The notes under the pieces were generated by a model. It saw only the letters and a program-made list of their open reading frames with translations. It did no database searches and was not told where the DNA came from. From NCBI RefSeq assembly GCF_018130615.1, contig NZ_JAFCKB010000006.1:248001-312000 (forward strand): a stretch of DNA of 64,000 nt, in the 5' to 3' direction. Source of the stretch: Bradyrhizobium manausense (GTDB lineage: Bacteria > Pseudomonadota > Alphaproteobacteria > Rhizobiales > Xanthobacteraceae). This document shows, piece by piece, positions 52,091-61,019 of the stretch. Every line of letters begins with the position of its first letter. Within the stretch, counting starts at the first letter, position 1. Made by a program: the position numbers and the translations under genes.

Positions 52091-52513
52091 ATGATCGCGG
52101 TCTTCAGGCTTCGCGCGCCCGCGCGAGCGCGTCTGCACGCGCTCCGCGAGCTCTACCGGCGCTTCTTCGGCGAGAACACGCCCGAGGCGCGCGGCCGGCG
52201 GCTTTTGTCTGAATGGCTGACTGTAGAGCAGCACGCGCAATTCGAGCAGCACCGGCATTTCGACGTCATCGGCTGCGACACCGGCAAGCGCTACCGCATT
52301 CACTACGGCACCGCTGCCAACGTCCACGAGATCGACGAGGCGGGGCTTGCAACGATGGGATGGTGCTTCGTCCCGTCAGGCTTCCTGGTGCCGGGCGACG
52401 TGATGCTGGCGCAGAAGATCGCGCTCGAGACGGACGAGAAGGGGGCGCTGGCGCTCGCCAACCGATTTCCGCCGGCAACGCATTCGGAGCATTTTTACCG
52501 GCGGCCGTTCTAG
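52091..52513 (+). CDS. Hypothetical protein (140 aa)
   Basis: A 140-aa protein, Arg-rich at the N-terminus (PARARLHALRELYRRFFGE). The core contains LLSEWLTVEQHAQFEQHRHFDVIGCDTGKRYRIHYGTAANVHEID, which looks like a compact domain, and the sequence WCFVPSGFLVPGDVMLAQKIALE that resembles proteins of unknown function found beside ubiquitin-like or bacterial ubiquitin-processing neighbours. I do not have a family name. It is probably cotranscribed with the 73-aa gene before it. Confidence 0.6.
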   Translation: MIAVFRLRAPARARLHALRELYRRFFGENTPEARGRRLLSEWLTVEQHAQFEQHRHFDVIGCDTGKRYRIHYGTAANVHEIDEAGLATMGWCFVPSGFLVPGDVMLAQKIALETDEKGALALANRFPPATHSEHFYRRPF

Positions 52514-52538
52514 CGCTTCGGATCGGCGGGTAGGCCGT

Positions 52539-52631
52539 TCAGGAGTGCGTGGTGCGATAGGCATCCAGCGCATGCGCTGCAAAGATGCCGATGCTGCAAA
52601 GCACGAGGAGGGCTGAGATCAGTTCGATCAT
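52539..52631 (-). CDS. Mini membrane protein (30 aa)
   Basis: A 30-aa ORF, MIELISALLVLCSIGIFAAH followed by ALDAYRTTHS: a single hydrophobic helix with a short polar tail, a one-pass membrane peptide. Its ATG overlaps the stop codon of the mini-gene that precedes it (ATGA), which argues for translational coupling. Function unknown. Confidence 0.5.
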   Translation of the reverse strand: MIELISALLVLCSIGIFAAHALDAYRTTHS

Positions 52632-52711
52632 AGCTCGTCCTCCCCAAGCGGCTTGGCGACGAGGTATTGGCAGCAGGCATATTCGCCGATCAGGTCGAGG
52701 ATGAATTGCAT
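52628..52711 (-). CDS. Mini protein (27 aa) coupled to the membrane mini-gene
   Basis: A 27-aa ORF, MQFILDLIGEYACCQYLVAK then PLGEDEL. Amphipathic, with a vicinal CC pair and an acidic end. AGGGACG lies 6-12 bases upstream. It shares four bases with the 30-aa gene. Such tiny, overlapping genes are absent from ordinary predictions; reality rests on the overlap and the upstream site. Confidence 0.42.
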   Translation of the reverse strand: MQFILDLIGEYACCQYLVAKPLGEDEL

Positions 52712-52916
52712 GACGCACGTCCCTGTATGATTTTGACAACCAGATAACCGGCTATCTGTTTCAGGCGTGTTTCGTCGAATTGGGAAAGGGGTTTCGCGGG
52801 GAACCGGGAGCTGGCCTGCGAGCGGCTAAACCGCTACATCCCCGGGGCCAGCTATCCCTTGTATCCCTTGGCCGTGCGTGACACGCGGGCGGTGCGTCCT
52901 ATTTCGAGGCAAAATC

Positions 52917-53363
52917 ATGGCACAGGTCGCCTGGTTCGACGATCTCATCGTCGGCATGCGTTTCAAATCCCCCGAGGTCGAGGTCACCGAGGCCGACATC
53001 AAGCGCTTTGCCGCCGAGTTCGACCCGCAGCCGATGCATCTGGACGACGAGGCCGCCAAGCAAACCTTGTTCAACGGCCTGGCTGCCTCGGGTTGGCACA
53101 CCGCGGCGATCGCGATGAACCTCGCAATCCAGACCCGCCCTTTCGGTCCGCACCCGTTGATCGGTGCCGGCGTCGACGGGCTGCGCTGGACCATCCCAGT
53201 ACGCCCGAATGACCGCCTGCATCTGGTCGGCGAGGTCATGAGCCTGACGCCGTCGAAGTCGAAGCCGCAGGGTATCGCGCTGGTGAAGTGGACCATGTTC
53301 AACCAGAACGGCGAGGAAGTTTACACCTTCACCCCGATCGCAATCGTGCCGCGGCGCACCTAG
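52917..53363 (+). CDS. MaoC-like dehydratase
   Basis: A 148-aa hot-dog-fold protein of the MaoC family, acting on acyl-CoA-type enoyl or hydroxyacyl substrates. The hydratase-type catalytic pair appears in AAEFDPQPMHLDDEAA near residue 40 (D and H), followed by FNGLAASGWHTAA with the hydratase loop. The C-terminus (KSKPQGIALVKWTMFNQNGEEVYTF) is typical. Possibly part of fatty or aromatic acid beta-oxidation. Start at MAQVAWFDDL. Confidence 0.85.
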   Translation: MAQVAWFDDLIVGMRFKSPEVEVTEADIKRFAAEFDPQPMHLDDEAAKQTLFNGLAASGWHTAAIAMNLAIQTRPFGPHPLIGAGVDGLRWTIPVRPNDRLHLVGEVMSLTPSKSKPQGIALVKWTMFNQNGEEVYTFTPIAIVPRRT

Positions 53364-53467
53364 GGCGGTTCGCGCTGTCCGCCATCGGCCGGAGCGTGCC
53401 GGTTGAGGCCCTTGCGGCCTGCCGGGAGTGGTGGTCAGCTTGCGCAGGGGAAACGCTGGAGGCTGAG

Positions 53468-53965
53468 ATGAAACGACTCCTTCTTGCGGCCGCGCTGCTC
53501 TCCGGCGCCTGGGGTGCCGGCCCTGTGATCGCGCAGCAGTCCAAGGTCGGCGACTGGACTATCGAGAAGCGCACCCAAGATGCCCACTGCAACGCCAGCC
53601 GGGGCTACAAGGACAAGGATGACGAGAACCGCGACTACGTCATCGTGATCACCTATTCGGACAAAGCCATCGTGATCGTGATGATCTACGACGGCTGGGA
53701 GTGGGACAAGATCGGCGAGATCCTGAGGGCCGACGTCGGCACTGACGACGCCGACATCATGTCGAAGGCGAAGTGGGAGGTCATGGACAAGACCACGGTG
53801 CGCGGCATCTTCGAGTACGATCAGTCCATCATGGACCGCCTGTCGAAAGCCAAGCGTCTTACGCTCGATTTCGACGATGACGATGACGACAGCATCGAGA
53901 TGCAGATCCCGCGCGCCGGCGAGGCACTCGCCGCGCTGAAATTTTGCGAGGAGAACAGGAAATAA
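53468..53965 (+). CDS. Secreted hypothetical protein (165 aa)
   Basis: A 165-aa protein with a signal peptide (MKRLLLAAALLSGAWGAGPV, cut after VIAQ near 23). The mature part is short and Asp-rich, with DFDDDDDDS near the C-terminus that could bind calcium, a KVGDWTIEKRT start and one CNASRG cysteine paired with the C-terminal CEENRK. That resembles the invasion-associated or DUF-type secreted proteins of alphaproteobacteria (KVGDW opening), without a sure family. Periplasmic by prediction. Confidence 0.72.
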   Translation: MKRLLLAAALLSGAWGAGPVIAQQSKVGDWTIEKRTQDAHCNASRGYKDKDDENRDYVIVITYSDKAIVIVMIYDGWEWDKIGEILRADVGTDDADIMSKAKWEVMDKTTVRGIFEYDQSIMDRLSKAKRLTLDFDDDDDDSIEMQIPRAGEALAALKFCEENRK

Positions 53966-54232
53966 ATTGCCGATGCTGCGGATATTGGCAGACAGGACTT
54001 GAGCAAGAGGCGATCGCAATAGCGAGAGGACGCGTGATGCACGGCACACAGTCCGCTCGCTGTTCGCATTTATCCTAGTCTTTGGCGAAAACGTCCAAGC
54101 CGCACCCTGCGGTTGACGTTACGCAAGGACGATGTTCGATATTCCAGCATTTTTATCTGACGTTTGCTCCTCGTTGACGACGGCCGGCCGGTCCGCCTTC
54201 GTCGTCAGCCTCCCGACCGCTTTGCCCGCGCG

Positions 54233-55387
54233 ATGACGACCCTCGAGGCGAACAGGCTCTCCTCGCTGGTCGGCGAGATCTACGATGCGGCAGTCAATCC
54301 GGCGCAGCGAAACACCGCTCTCGAGCAGGTTGCAGGTTTCGTCGGCGGCTCGGCCGTGACCATTCTCTCGCGGGATGCAGCCAGGCTCTCGATCGAAATC
54401 CACCAGCATTATGGGACGGACCTCCGCTTTCGCGAGCTCTACCGAGACCGGTATGTCGAGCTCGATCCGTTGCTCGATCGCCACCTCAGGCTTGCCGTCG
54501 AACAGACCATCGGCGTTGCCGATGTGATGCCCTATTCGGACTTCGTGACCACCAGCTTCTATCGGGAATGGGTGGAACCGCAGGGCGCGGTCGACCTCGC
54601 AAGCGTTACGCTCGAGCGCTCGAGCGCACGCACGACCATTCTCCAGGTGATGCGCGGCCGATCACGCGGTGCCGTCGATGATTCGATGCGCGAGCGCATG
54701 CGGTTGATTGCGCCGCACATCCAACGCTCCCGTGTCATGGGTCGGCAGATCAGGGCGCGATCGCACACCGTGGCTGACCTCGCAGAAGTTCTTGACCGTC
54801 TGAGCACGGCAATCTGCCTTTTCGACGGAGAGGGGCGGGTTGTCCATGCCAACGCGGCCTGCCGGCAAATGCTCGCTGACGGCGGTCTGATCGCGATCGT
54901 GGGTGATCGCATCGTGGCCCGTAACACCCAGGCCGACAAAATATTCCGCAGCTTGTTCGATGTCGTTGCCGACGACGGAACCCATTCGACCGACCGCCGC
55001 AAGATCGAGCTGATGACGTCGGCCGACGGTCAGCACTATCTGGCTCATGTCTTTCCGCTCACGCACGAACGCGCGCTGCAGCGCGATGGCGCAGCCACGG
55101 CGCTGTTCCTGCAAAAGGCCTCGATGGTGCCGCAACTCGCAACGGCGGCCATCGCTGCCGCGTTCAGGCTGACGCCGTCTGAGCTGCGTGTTCTGATGGC
55201 CATCGTCGAGCTCGGTGGCGTTCCCGACATCGCGGAAAAGCTCGGAATTGCCGAGACTACGGTGAAAACCCATCTGGGCCGCTTGTTCGAGAAGACCGGC
55301 GCCGGCCGGCAGGCCGATCTTGTGAAGATCGCCGCAGGCTTTGCTGCTCCGTTCGCGCTGCCGGCCGGTTCAGACGACGCCGTGTGA
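54233..55387 (+). CDS. LuxR family transcriptional regulator
   Basis: A 384-aa regulator. A C-terminal LuxR HTH occupies about residues 315-370 (LTPSELRVLMAIVELGGVPDIAEKLGIAETTVKTHL split across the segment), preceded by a PAS-like sensor (about 185-290, FDGEGRVVHANAACRQM) and an N-terminal GAF-like or autoinducer-like domain. It is not a LuxI partner by neighbours. An ATG at 54233 was chosen over an upstream in-frame start because the upstream part is basic and lacks structure. The target is unknown. Confidence 0.82.
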   Translation: MTTLEANRLSSLVGEIYDAAVNPAQRNTALEQVAGFVGGSAVTILSRDAARLSIEIHQHYGTDLRFRELYRDRYVELDPLLDRHLRLAVEQTIGVADVMPYSDFVTTSFYREWVEPQGAVDLASVTLERSSARTTILQVMRGRSRGAVDDSMRERMRLIAPHIQRSRVMGRQIRARSHTVADLAEVLDRLSTAICLFDGEGRVVHANAACRQMLADGGLIAIVGDRIVARNTQADKIFRSLFDVVADDGTHSTDRRKIELMTSADGQHYLAHVFPLTHERALQRDGAATALFLQKASMVPQLATAAIAAAFRLTPSELRVLMAIVELGGVPDIAEKLGIAETTVKTHLGRLFEKTGAGRQADLVKIAAGFAAPFALPAGSDDAV

Positions 55388-55613
55388 TCCAATTCACATC
55401 GCGCGCGGCACGATTGCGCGATCTCAATGCATTGTGAAGACCAGGCTGCATTCGTCCTCCGAACGTATGACGCTTGTCATTTGACACTTTCGTATAGGCG
55501 GTTTCTGAAATGAGAAAGGCAATGCGCGCCACAACGACAATGCGCGGCACCGGATACGAGTGCGGGGAACAACAGCGCGTGGCCGAGCCTGCTCGTCGAT
55601 TGGAGGGATTACA

Positions 55614-56588
55614 ATGAGCAGCAATGATGATGTTTCCATCCTCAGAGTTTCGTCGAACGACATTCCGGAAAGCGAGCGCGTCACCACGCTGCGCGATTTC
55701 TACTGCCGCGGCCTGGTGAAGGCCGAGCTCGAAATTCGTGATGGCGAGCCCATCATCGCAAACCTGACCGCGCATTCACTGCCCGATGTCCAATTGCTCC
55801 TTGGCACGCTGTTCGGGGCCAAGCTCGTTCGTTCCCGGCAACTCGCTGTCGACGGCGACGACAGTCTTGCCCTGGTGGTCAATCGGTCTGGAACCGTCGG
55901 GGTCACGGGGCGCGGACGCGACCTGTTGCTAGGTCCCGGAGACGCCGTGCTGGCAAGCGCCGAGGACGCCATGACCCTCGAACGGTTCGTGGCAGGAGAC
56001 TGCTTCTCGCTGTTCGTGCCGCGGCGGGTGCTCGCGCCGATCATCATGGACGTCGATGATGCCGTGATGCGCGTTATCGGGGATCGGCAGGCGGAAATCA
56101 GGGTGCTTGTCGACTACGCCACATCGCTGTTGCGGGAGCACGCATTGGCGACGTCCGCATTGCGCGAGCTCGGCGCCGGGCATTTGCACGATCTCCTGGC
56201 GCTGGTACTCGGTCCGACCGACGAGATCAGGGAAAGCGCCGGCCGGCGCGGCGCGAAGGCAGCCCGCTTGCGCAAGGCCAAATTCCTGATCGTCAACAAT
56301 TGCTGGCGGCAGGACCTTTCAGTCGGAGGTGTTGCGCAGGAGCTCGGCGTCACGCCGCGCTACCTCCAGCGGCTGTTCGAGGTCGACGGCAAGACGTTCT
56401 CCTCCTTCCTGATCGAGCAACGTCTGAAGCGTGCCCATCGCATGTTGCGGGAACCGGAATTTGCCGAGCGTCCGGTGTCCTCGATCGCCTACGACGTCGG
56501 CTTCGGCGATCTCTCTTATTTCAACCGCTGCTTCCGGCGAGCCTATGCGGCCACGCCGAGCGACGTCAGGAGCGGCACGGCAGGTTGA
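55614..56588 (+). CDS. AraC family transcriptional regulator
   Basis: A 324-aa activator-type protein. N-terminal ligand domain of the AraC_binding_2 type (about 1-200, with LLGPGDAVLASAEDAM) and a C-terminal double HTH: DLSVGGVAQELGVTPRYLQRL near 235-255 and PVSSIAYDVGFGDLSYFNRCF near 290-310. TTGGAGGGATT precedes the ATG. Adjacent to a DUF3455 secreted-protein gene in the same direction. Confidence 0.88.
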   Translation: MSSNDDVSILRVSSNDIPESERVTTLRDFYCRGLVKAELEIRDGEPIIANLTAHSLPDVQLLLGTLFGAKLVRSRQLAVDGDDSLALVVNRSGTVGVTGRGRDLLLGPGDAVLASAEDAMTLERFVAGDCFSLFVPRRVLAPIIMDVDDAVMRVIGDRQAEIRVLVDYATSLLREHALATSALRELGAGHLHDLLALVLGPTDEIRESAGRRGAKAARLRKAKFLIVNNCWRQDLSVGGVAQELGVTPRYLQRLFEVDGKTFSSFLIEQRLKRAHRMLREPEFAERPVSSIAYDVGFGDLSYFNRCFRRAYAATPSDVRSGTAG

Positions 56589-56682
56589 ATGCCTCCCGGC
56601 GAATTTGACCGAGCCGCCGATTTCAATGCGGGCTTGGGAATTCTTCTTGGGAATATTTGACATGATCCTTGATCGTGAAGGC

Positions 56683-57216
56683 ATGGCTATTGCGCGATTG
56701 CTGAGCAGAGGTGTCGCTGTTGCGGGTGTGCTCTATGGAGCGTCGGCCTGGGCGAGGACGCCGGACGAGATCAGGGTTCCCGGAGAGATTCCTGGCACAG
56801 TCCTGCATGCCGAGGGGGTGCAGATCTACGAATGCCGGCCCGACGCCGCGCATCAACTGGTCTGGCAGGCCCGCGAGCCGGCGGCGACGCTGATGGACGG
56901 TGACAATTCCGTCGGCCGCCACTATGCCGCGCTCCAGTGGAAAGCTGTCGATGCCAGCACGCTGACGTGGGAGCACAGGGACGGCAGCTCCGTGAAAGCG
57001 AAGATCGTCGCCCAGGTGGCGGGCCGGAATTCCGACGATCTGCCCTGGCTCAAATTCGGCGTGATCGCGCAGAGCGGCGATGGCCTGTTCTACGGCGTCA
57101 GCCATGTCCAACGGATCAACACGAGAGGCGGCATGGCCCACGGGACATGCGAGCAGGCGTGGACCTATCGCAGCGTGCCGTACTCGGCCGACTACGTATT
57201 CTGGCGCGTTGAATAG
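56683..57216 (+). CDS. DUF3455 family secreted protein
   Basis: A 177-aa protein of DUF3455, with signal peptide (MAIARLLSRGVAVAGVLYGA, cut after SAWA). The mature part has IPGTVLHAEGVQIYECRPD at its start, the VWQAREPAATLMDG motif near 55, HYAALQWKAVDASTLTWEHRDGS near 80 and a cysteine pair (YECR, THGTCEQA). The family is periplasmic or secreted with no known role. Start MAIARL was preferred over an ATG 21 bases earlier because the hydrophobic leader begins there. Located beside the AraC regulator. Confidence 0.75.
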   Translation: MAIARLLSRGVAVAGVLYGASAWARTPDEIRVPGEIPGTVLHAEGVQIYECRPDAAHQLVWQAREPAATLMDGDNSVGRHYAALQWKAVDASTLTWEHRDGSSVKAKIVAQVAGRNSDDLPWLKFGVIAQSGDGLFYGVSHVQRINTRGGMAHGTCEQAWTYRSVPYSADYVFWRVE

Positions 57217-57261
57217 GGAATGACGCAGCGTTGCGTGCGGCGCCGCCGATTGGAGTATTGA

Positions 57262-57510
57262 ATGCGCCGTTTCTTCTTCGATCTCCTGGTCGGCAATGTC
57301 GTCAAGATCGATCCTGGCGGCATGGTTTTCGAGCATGCCCAGGCGACCTTCGTGGTTGCGGATGAGATGGCAAGACACCTGTTCGTCTGGCGCGACGATC
57401 TACGCGATCGCGATGCCTGGATCCGCGTCAGGGACGCTGGCGGGCGCGAGATCTACCGCGCTGCGGTCTGGGCCGAGAGCGCCGAGAAGGCGGGTTGGGA
57501 CCAGGCGTAA
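57262..57510 (+). CDS. DUF6894 family small protein
   Basis: An 82-aa third member of DUF6894 in this window, MRRFFFDLLVGNVVKIDPGG at the start, with a strongly basic/aromatic first strand and an acidic helix EMARHLFVWRDDLRDRDAW. More diverged from the other two (3408, 4386). The family role is unknown. It follows the DUF3455 gene by 45 bases in the same direction. Confidence 0.68.
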   Translation: MRRFFFDLLVGNVVKIDPGGMVFEHAQATFVVADEMARHLFVWRDDLRDRDAWIRVRDAGGREIYRAAVWAESAEKAGWDQA

Positions 57511-57737
57511 TGCCTGAGGCGACGGTGTCGCAACTCTGCATCAGTGCCTGGCGAAACGGCGTCAGTTCGTTTTAAGCCCAGGTCCGGTCGCTTTCGTCCA
57601 AGTCGAATGCGACGGCCATTCCTACTCTAGCGGTCGGCGAATCCAGTTCGCCGTGGCGGGCCTCCTCCATTCGGATGAGGTCGGCCGCAATAGGCCTTCG
57701 CGCCCTTTTGGCGAAGGGCATCGACCGGGGAATGGAT

Positions 57738-60700
57738 ATGAAACGAAGGCTTCTTGGGACCGTCAGCCGTCGCTTGCTGCGGATTCCGGCGTCCGCGCTG
57801 CTGCTGGCGCCTTGGATCATGGCTGAGTCCGCGGAAGCTGCTTGCACGCCGCCGTCGCCGGTCAATAACGCGGTCGTCACCTGTTCCGGAACGATAACCA
57901 ATGCGAACGGAACGATCGGCTATGGATCGGCAACCGACACCGGCAACACCATCAATGTGGTGGCCGGCACATTCCTGAACGGCACGACCTCCGGCATCAC
58001 GCTCAATCAGGGCTCGATCAACAATGCCGGCGCCGTCCTGGGCGGCAGCGCGGCGTCGAGCGGCGCGACCGGAATTGCGGCCGGCGGGGATCTCGAATTG
58101 AAGAACACGGGAGATCGCGTTCAGGCCCTTGGGACCAACGCGATCGCCATCAGCAGCCCCGGTACCGTGAATATCGAGAATGCAGCAGGCATCTACGCGA
58201 TTGCCACAGGTGGAATCGCGATCCAGGCAAATGTCGTCAACCTGACCACGAACTCCGGCCAAGTCGATGGACTCCGGTTTGGAATCCTCGCAACCACAGC
58301 TGTGACGGTCAACAACACCAGCTCCGGCTCGGTCGTTACAAACGGATTGAACGCCGCTGCGATCATGACGTCCGGTAGCGCCCTCATCAACAATGACGGC
58401 ACATTTTTCGCTACATCGAGCGGCAGCGTTGCGATTAGCGCCGGAACCGTGACTGTCGCGAGCAACACCGGCACAATTGCGGGAGGCGCGGCCGGCATCT
58501 CCTCCGCCGGCGCGGCCACGATCAACAATGGCGCAACTGGTGACATTCAAGCTGCCCTTATGAACGGCGTCGCCATATCGGGCGGGAGCATTGTGACGGT
58601 TGCCAACGCCGGCGAGATTGAGGGGCGTACGGTGGGAAGCCGGGCCATTGCGGCCACGACGGTTGTGGTGTCCTCGAATTCCGGCATCATCGAGGCCGGT
58701 GCGCAGGGCATTGTCGCCAATATCGCAGCCGTCACGAACGGCAGCTCCGGAGCTATATCGGCCGACGACGCCAATGGATCCGCCATCAATGCGGGGCTCG
58801 CGAATGTCGCCAATGCCGGACAGATCTTTGCATCGAATGCGGGCGGCATCGGTATCCTGGCCACAACGGTCAATGTGACGGCCAACACCGGCACGATCTC
58901 GGGCGAGTTCAATGCGATTCGATCGCCGTCGGGTTCCGTGACGGTCAACAACAATGGCGGCACGATCCAAAGTACGAACTTCAATTCCACCGCGGTGTTC
59001 GCCAAAACGGACGCGACCATCGTCAATGCCGGCACGATCAAGGGGGGCGCAGGCGGCGGAATCGGAATACGAGCGGATGGCACGGCGACGGTCGCCAACG
59101 CCGCCGGCGGGCTCATCTCCGGCGGCCAATTCGGGATCAGCGCCGTCAACGTCAAGCTCAACAATGCGGGTATCGTGGAGTCGAGTTTCTTGGCCGCCGG
59201 CGTCGATGCCCGGACGGCCGAGATCATAAACTCCGGCACGATTCGAGCGAACGACGGCGCCGCCATTCAAGCGTTCGATGTGCTGACATTGAGCAACTCC
59301 GGCACGATCACCGGCGCGCCGGACGCCGAGGCCATCTCCGTTGGGGGAGCCGCCACCATCAACAACGCCGGCATCATCTCGACAGGCGTGCGCGGCGTGT
59401 CGGTCGACGGCGCCGCAACCATCATCAACTCGGGCTTGATCTCCGGTCAGACCGGCGTGCTGGTGAAGGGCGGAGCGGATATCACGAACTCCGGCACGAT
59501 CACCGGCACCGGCGGCACGGCGATCAAGCTCTCCGCCAACGCGGACACGCTGACGCTGCTGCCGGGCTCGAAGATCGACGGCGTGGTCGATTTCGGTTTC
59601 GGCAACGACGTCGTCAACGTCGACTTCGGAGTGCGTAGCAGGGTATCGTCGCTGACAACGATCGACCTGCCGACCTTCATCAATTTCAACGGCACGATCA
59701 ACACCATCACGTCGGGCTTCAATGGTCCGTCAGTCGTCTTCGGCACGACGCTCGCAACGTTGGATCCGACGGCGCTGGCGCAAACCGACCGCACGCTGAT
59801 GGATTTCACCGGCGGCGTGTCGTCGCTGGTGCAGGGTCGTTTGAACGGCGGCGGGACGACCGGTGGCAACATGATGGCGATGGCTTATGCGCCAGAGAGC
59901 GCGCAGGCAGGTCCCTTCACCAAGGCGCCGAAGAGCATGTGGACAGATCCGGCGCCGATCACGGTCTGGGTCAACAGCTTTGGCGGCCAGCGCGTTCAGG
60001 ACGAAACCGCCGCGACGTTGCGCGCGACCTCGACGGCCTGGGGCGGTGCGATCGGCATCGACCGCAAGGTGCAGCCGAACTGGCTGGTCGGCGCCTTCCT
60101 CGGCGGTGGGCAGGGCGGCCTCACGGTCGATCTCAACTCGCAATCGGTCGACACCAATTACGTGTTCGCCGGCGCCTACAGCCGCTTCGAATGGGCCTCG
60201 CAGTTTTTCGATTTCACGCTCCAGGGCGGCAACGCGGACAACAAATCGCGCCGGTTGGTGCTGAACAGCGCCCCAATCGGTGGCATGGAGACGGCGAGGG
60301 CGACCTACAGCGGCTGGTACGTCAGCCCGGAAGTCGCGTACGGCTACAAGCTCAGGATCGGCAACGGCTATCTGCTCACCCCGACGGCGCGGCTGCGCTA
60401 CGTCGCCGGCCGGTTCGACGGCTACAGCGAGACCGGTTCGGCGCAGGGACTGTCGGTCGGCGGCCGCACGCTCGGAGATTTCGAAGAGCGCGGCGAGATC
60501 GATCTCTCGCGTGTCACGGGCCTCGCAGGCGGCGAGCTCAAAACCAATATTCATGGCGGCGTGATCGCGCTGCAGCGGGCCGGCGACACCACCATCAACA
60601 CGGTGCTGCTAGGGCAGAACCTCTCGTTCGTCACGCCCGGCAGCCGCAGCGTCGTCGGTGCGGTGGCTGGCCTCGGTTTCGACTATCGCACCAGCCGCAA

Positions 60701-60791
60701 CGTGTCCGTGTTCGGCGCGGTCGAGGGCATGATGATGTCCGACCAGAGCCGCACCGGCACAGCCAAGGGCGGCCTTCGCGTCGCGTTCTGA
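57738..60791 (+). CDS. Autotransporter (type Va) with repeat passenger
   Basis: A 1017-aa outer-membrane autotransporter. A signal peptide ends near residue 35 (AESAEA). The secreted passenger, about 35-720, is a repetitive beta-helix of N-x-G-(T/x)-I-x-G type ([20 protein letters not shown]), with a cysteine pair at the start (ACTPPSP and VTCSG). The translocator barrel, about 745-1017, begins at [20 protein letters not shown] and ends GGLRVAF with the terminal Phe typical of outer-membrane proteins. The passenger may work in adhesion. ATG 57738 or 57732 both fit. The next gene is a close relative. Confidence 0.88.
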   Translation: MKRRLLGTVSRRLLRIPASALLLAPWIMAESAEAACTPPSPVNNAVVTCSGTITNANGTIGYGSATDTGNTINVVAGTFLNGTTSGITLNQGSINNAGAVLGGSAASSGATGIAAGGDLELKNTGDRVQALGTNAIAISSPGTVNIENAAGIYAIATGGIAIQANVVNLTTNSGQVDGLRFGILATTAVTVNNTSSGSVVTNGLNAAAIMTSGSALINNDGTFFATSSGSVAISAGTVTVASNTGTIAGGAAGISSAGAATINNGATGDIQAALMNGVAISGGSIVTVANAGEIEGRTVGSRAIAATTVVVSSNSGIIEAGAQGIVANIAAVTNGSSGAISADDANGSAINAGLANVANAGQIFASNAGGIGILATTVNVTANTGTISGEFNAIRSPSGSVTVNNNGGTIQSTNFNSTAVFAKTDATIVNAGTIKGGAGGGIGIRADGTATVANAAGGLISGGQFGISAVNVKLNNAGIVESSFLAAGVDARTAEIINSGTIRANDGAAIQAFDVLTLSNSGTITGAPDAEAISVGGAATINNAGIISTGVRGVSVDGAATIINSGLISGQTGVLVKGGADITNSGTITGTGGTAIKLSANADTLTLLPGSKIDGVVDFGFGNDVVNVDFGVRSRVSSLTTIDLPTFINFNGTINTITSGFNGPSVVFGTTLATLDPTALAQTDRTLMDFTGGVSSLVQGRLNGGGTTGGNMMAMAYAPESAQAGPFTKAPKSMWTDPAPITVWVNSFGGQRVQDETAATLRATSTAWGGAIGIDRKVQPNWLVGAFLGGGQGGLTVDLNSQSVDTNYVFAGAYSRFEWASQFFDFTLQGGNADNKSRRLVLNSAPIGGMETARATYSGWYVSPEVAYGYKLRIGNGYLLTPTARLRYVAGRFDGYSETGSAQGLSVGGRTLGDFEERGEIDLSRVTGLAGGELKTNIHGGVIALQRAGDTTINTVLLGQNLSFVTPGSRSVVGAVAGLGFDYRTSRNVSVFGAVEGMMMSDQSRTGTAKGGLRVAF

Positions 60792-61019
60792 GCCGGCAGT
60801 CGTGACGTAGATTTGCAACAGCGCTGAACCGAATGCGTCGGTTCGTTTGGAGCATGAATAGCGTCGTTCTCGTCCAAGCTGCAAGTCGACCTTCTCTCTA
60901 ATTTTGATCTGCGCGAATCGGAAGCGTCCTTCGCCGTCAAATGACGGCGTCGTCGCGTGCAGACCAACGCCGAGCCGTCGGCCGCCATCTTGCGCCGATG
61001 GGGCAGTGGGGAAATGGAA

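Noticed and set aside
57627-59270. Long minus-strand frame (547 codons) opposite the first autotransporter
   Set aside because: Asp/Arg/Gly-rich low-complexity translation typical of the antisense of an Asn/Gly/Thr-rich repeat passenger; no domain and no ribosome-binding site.
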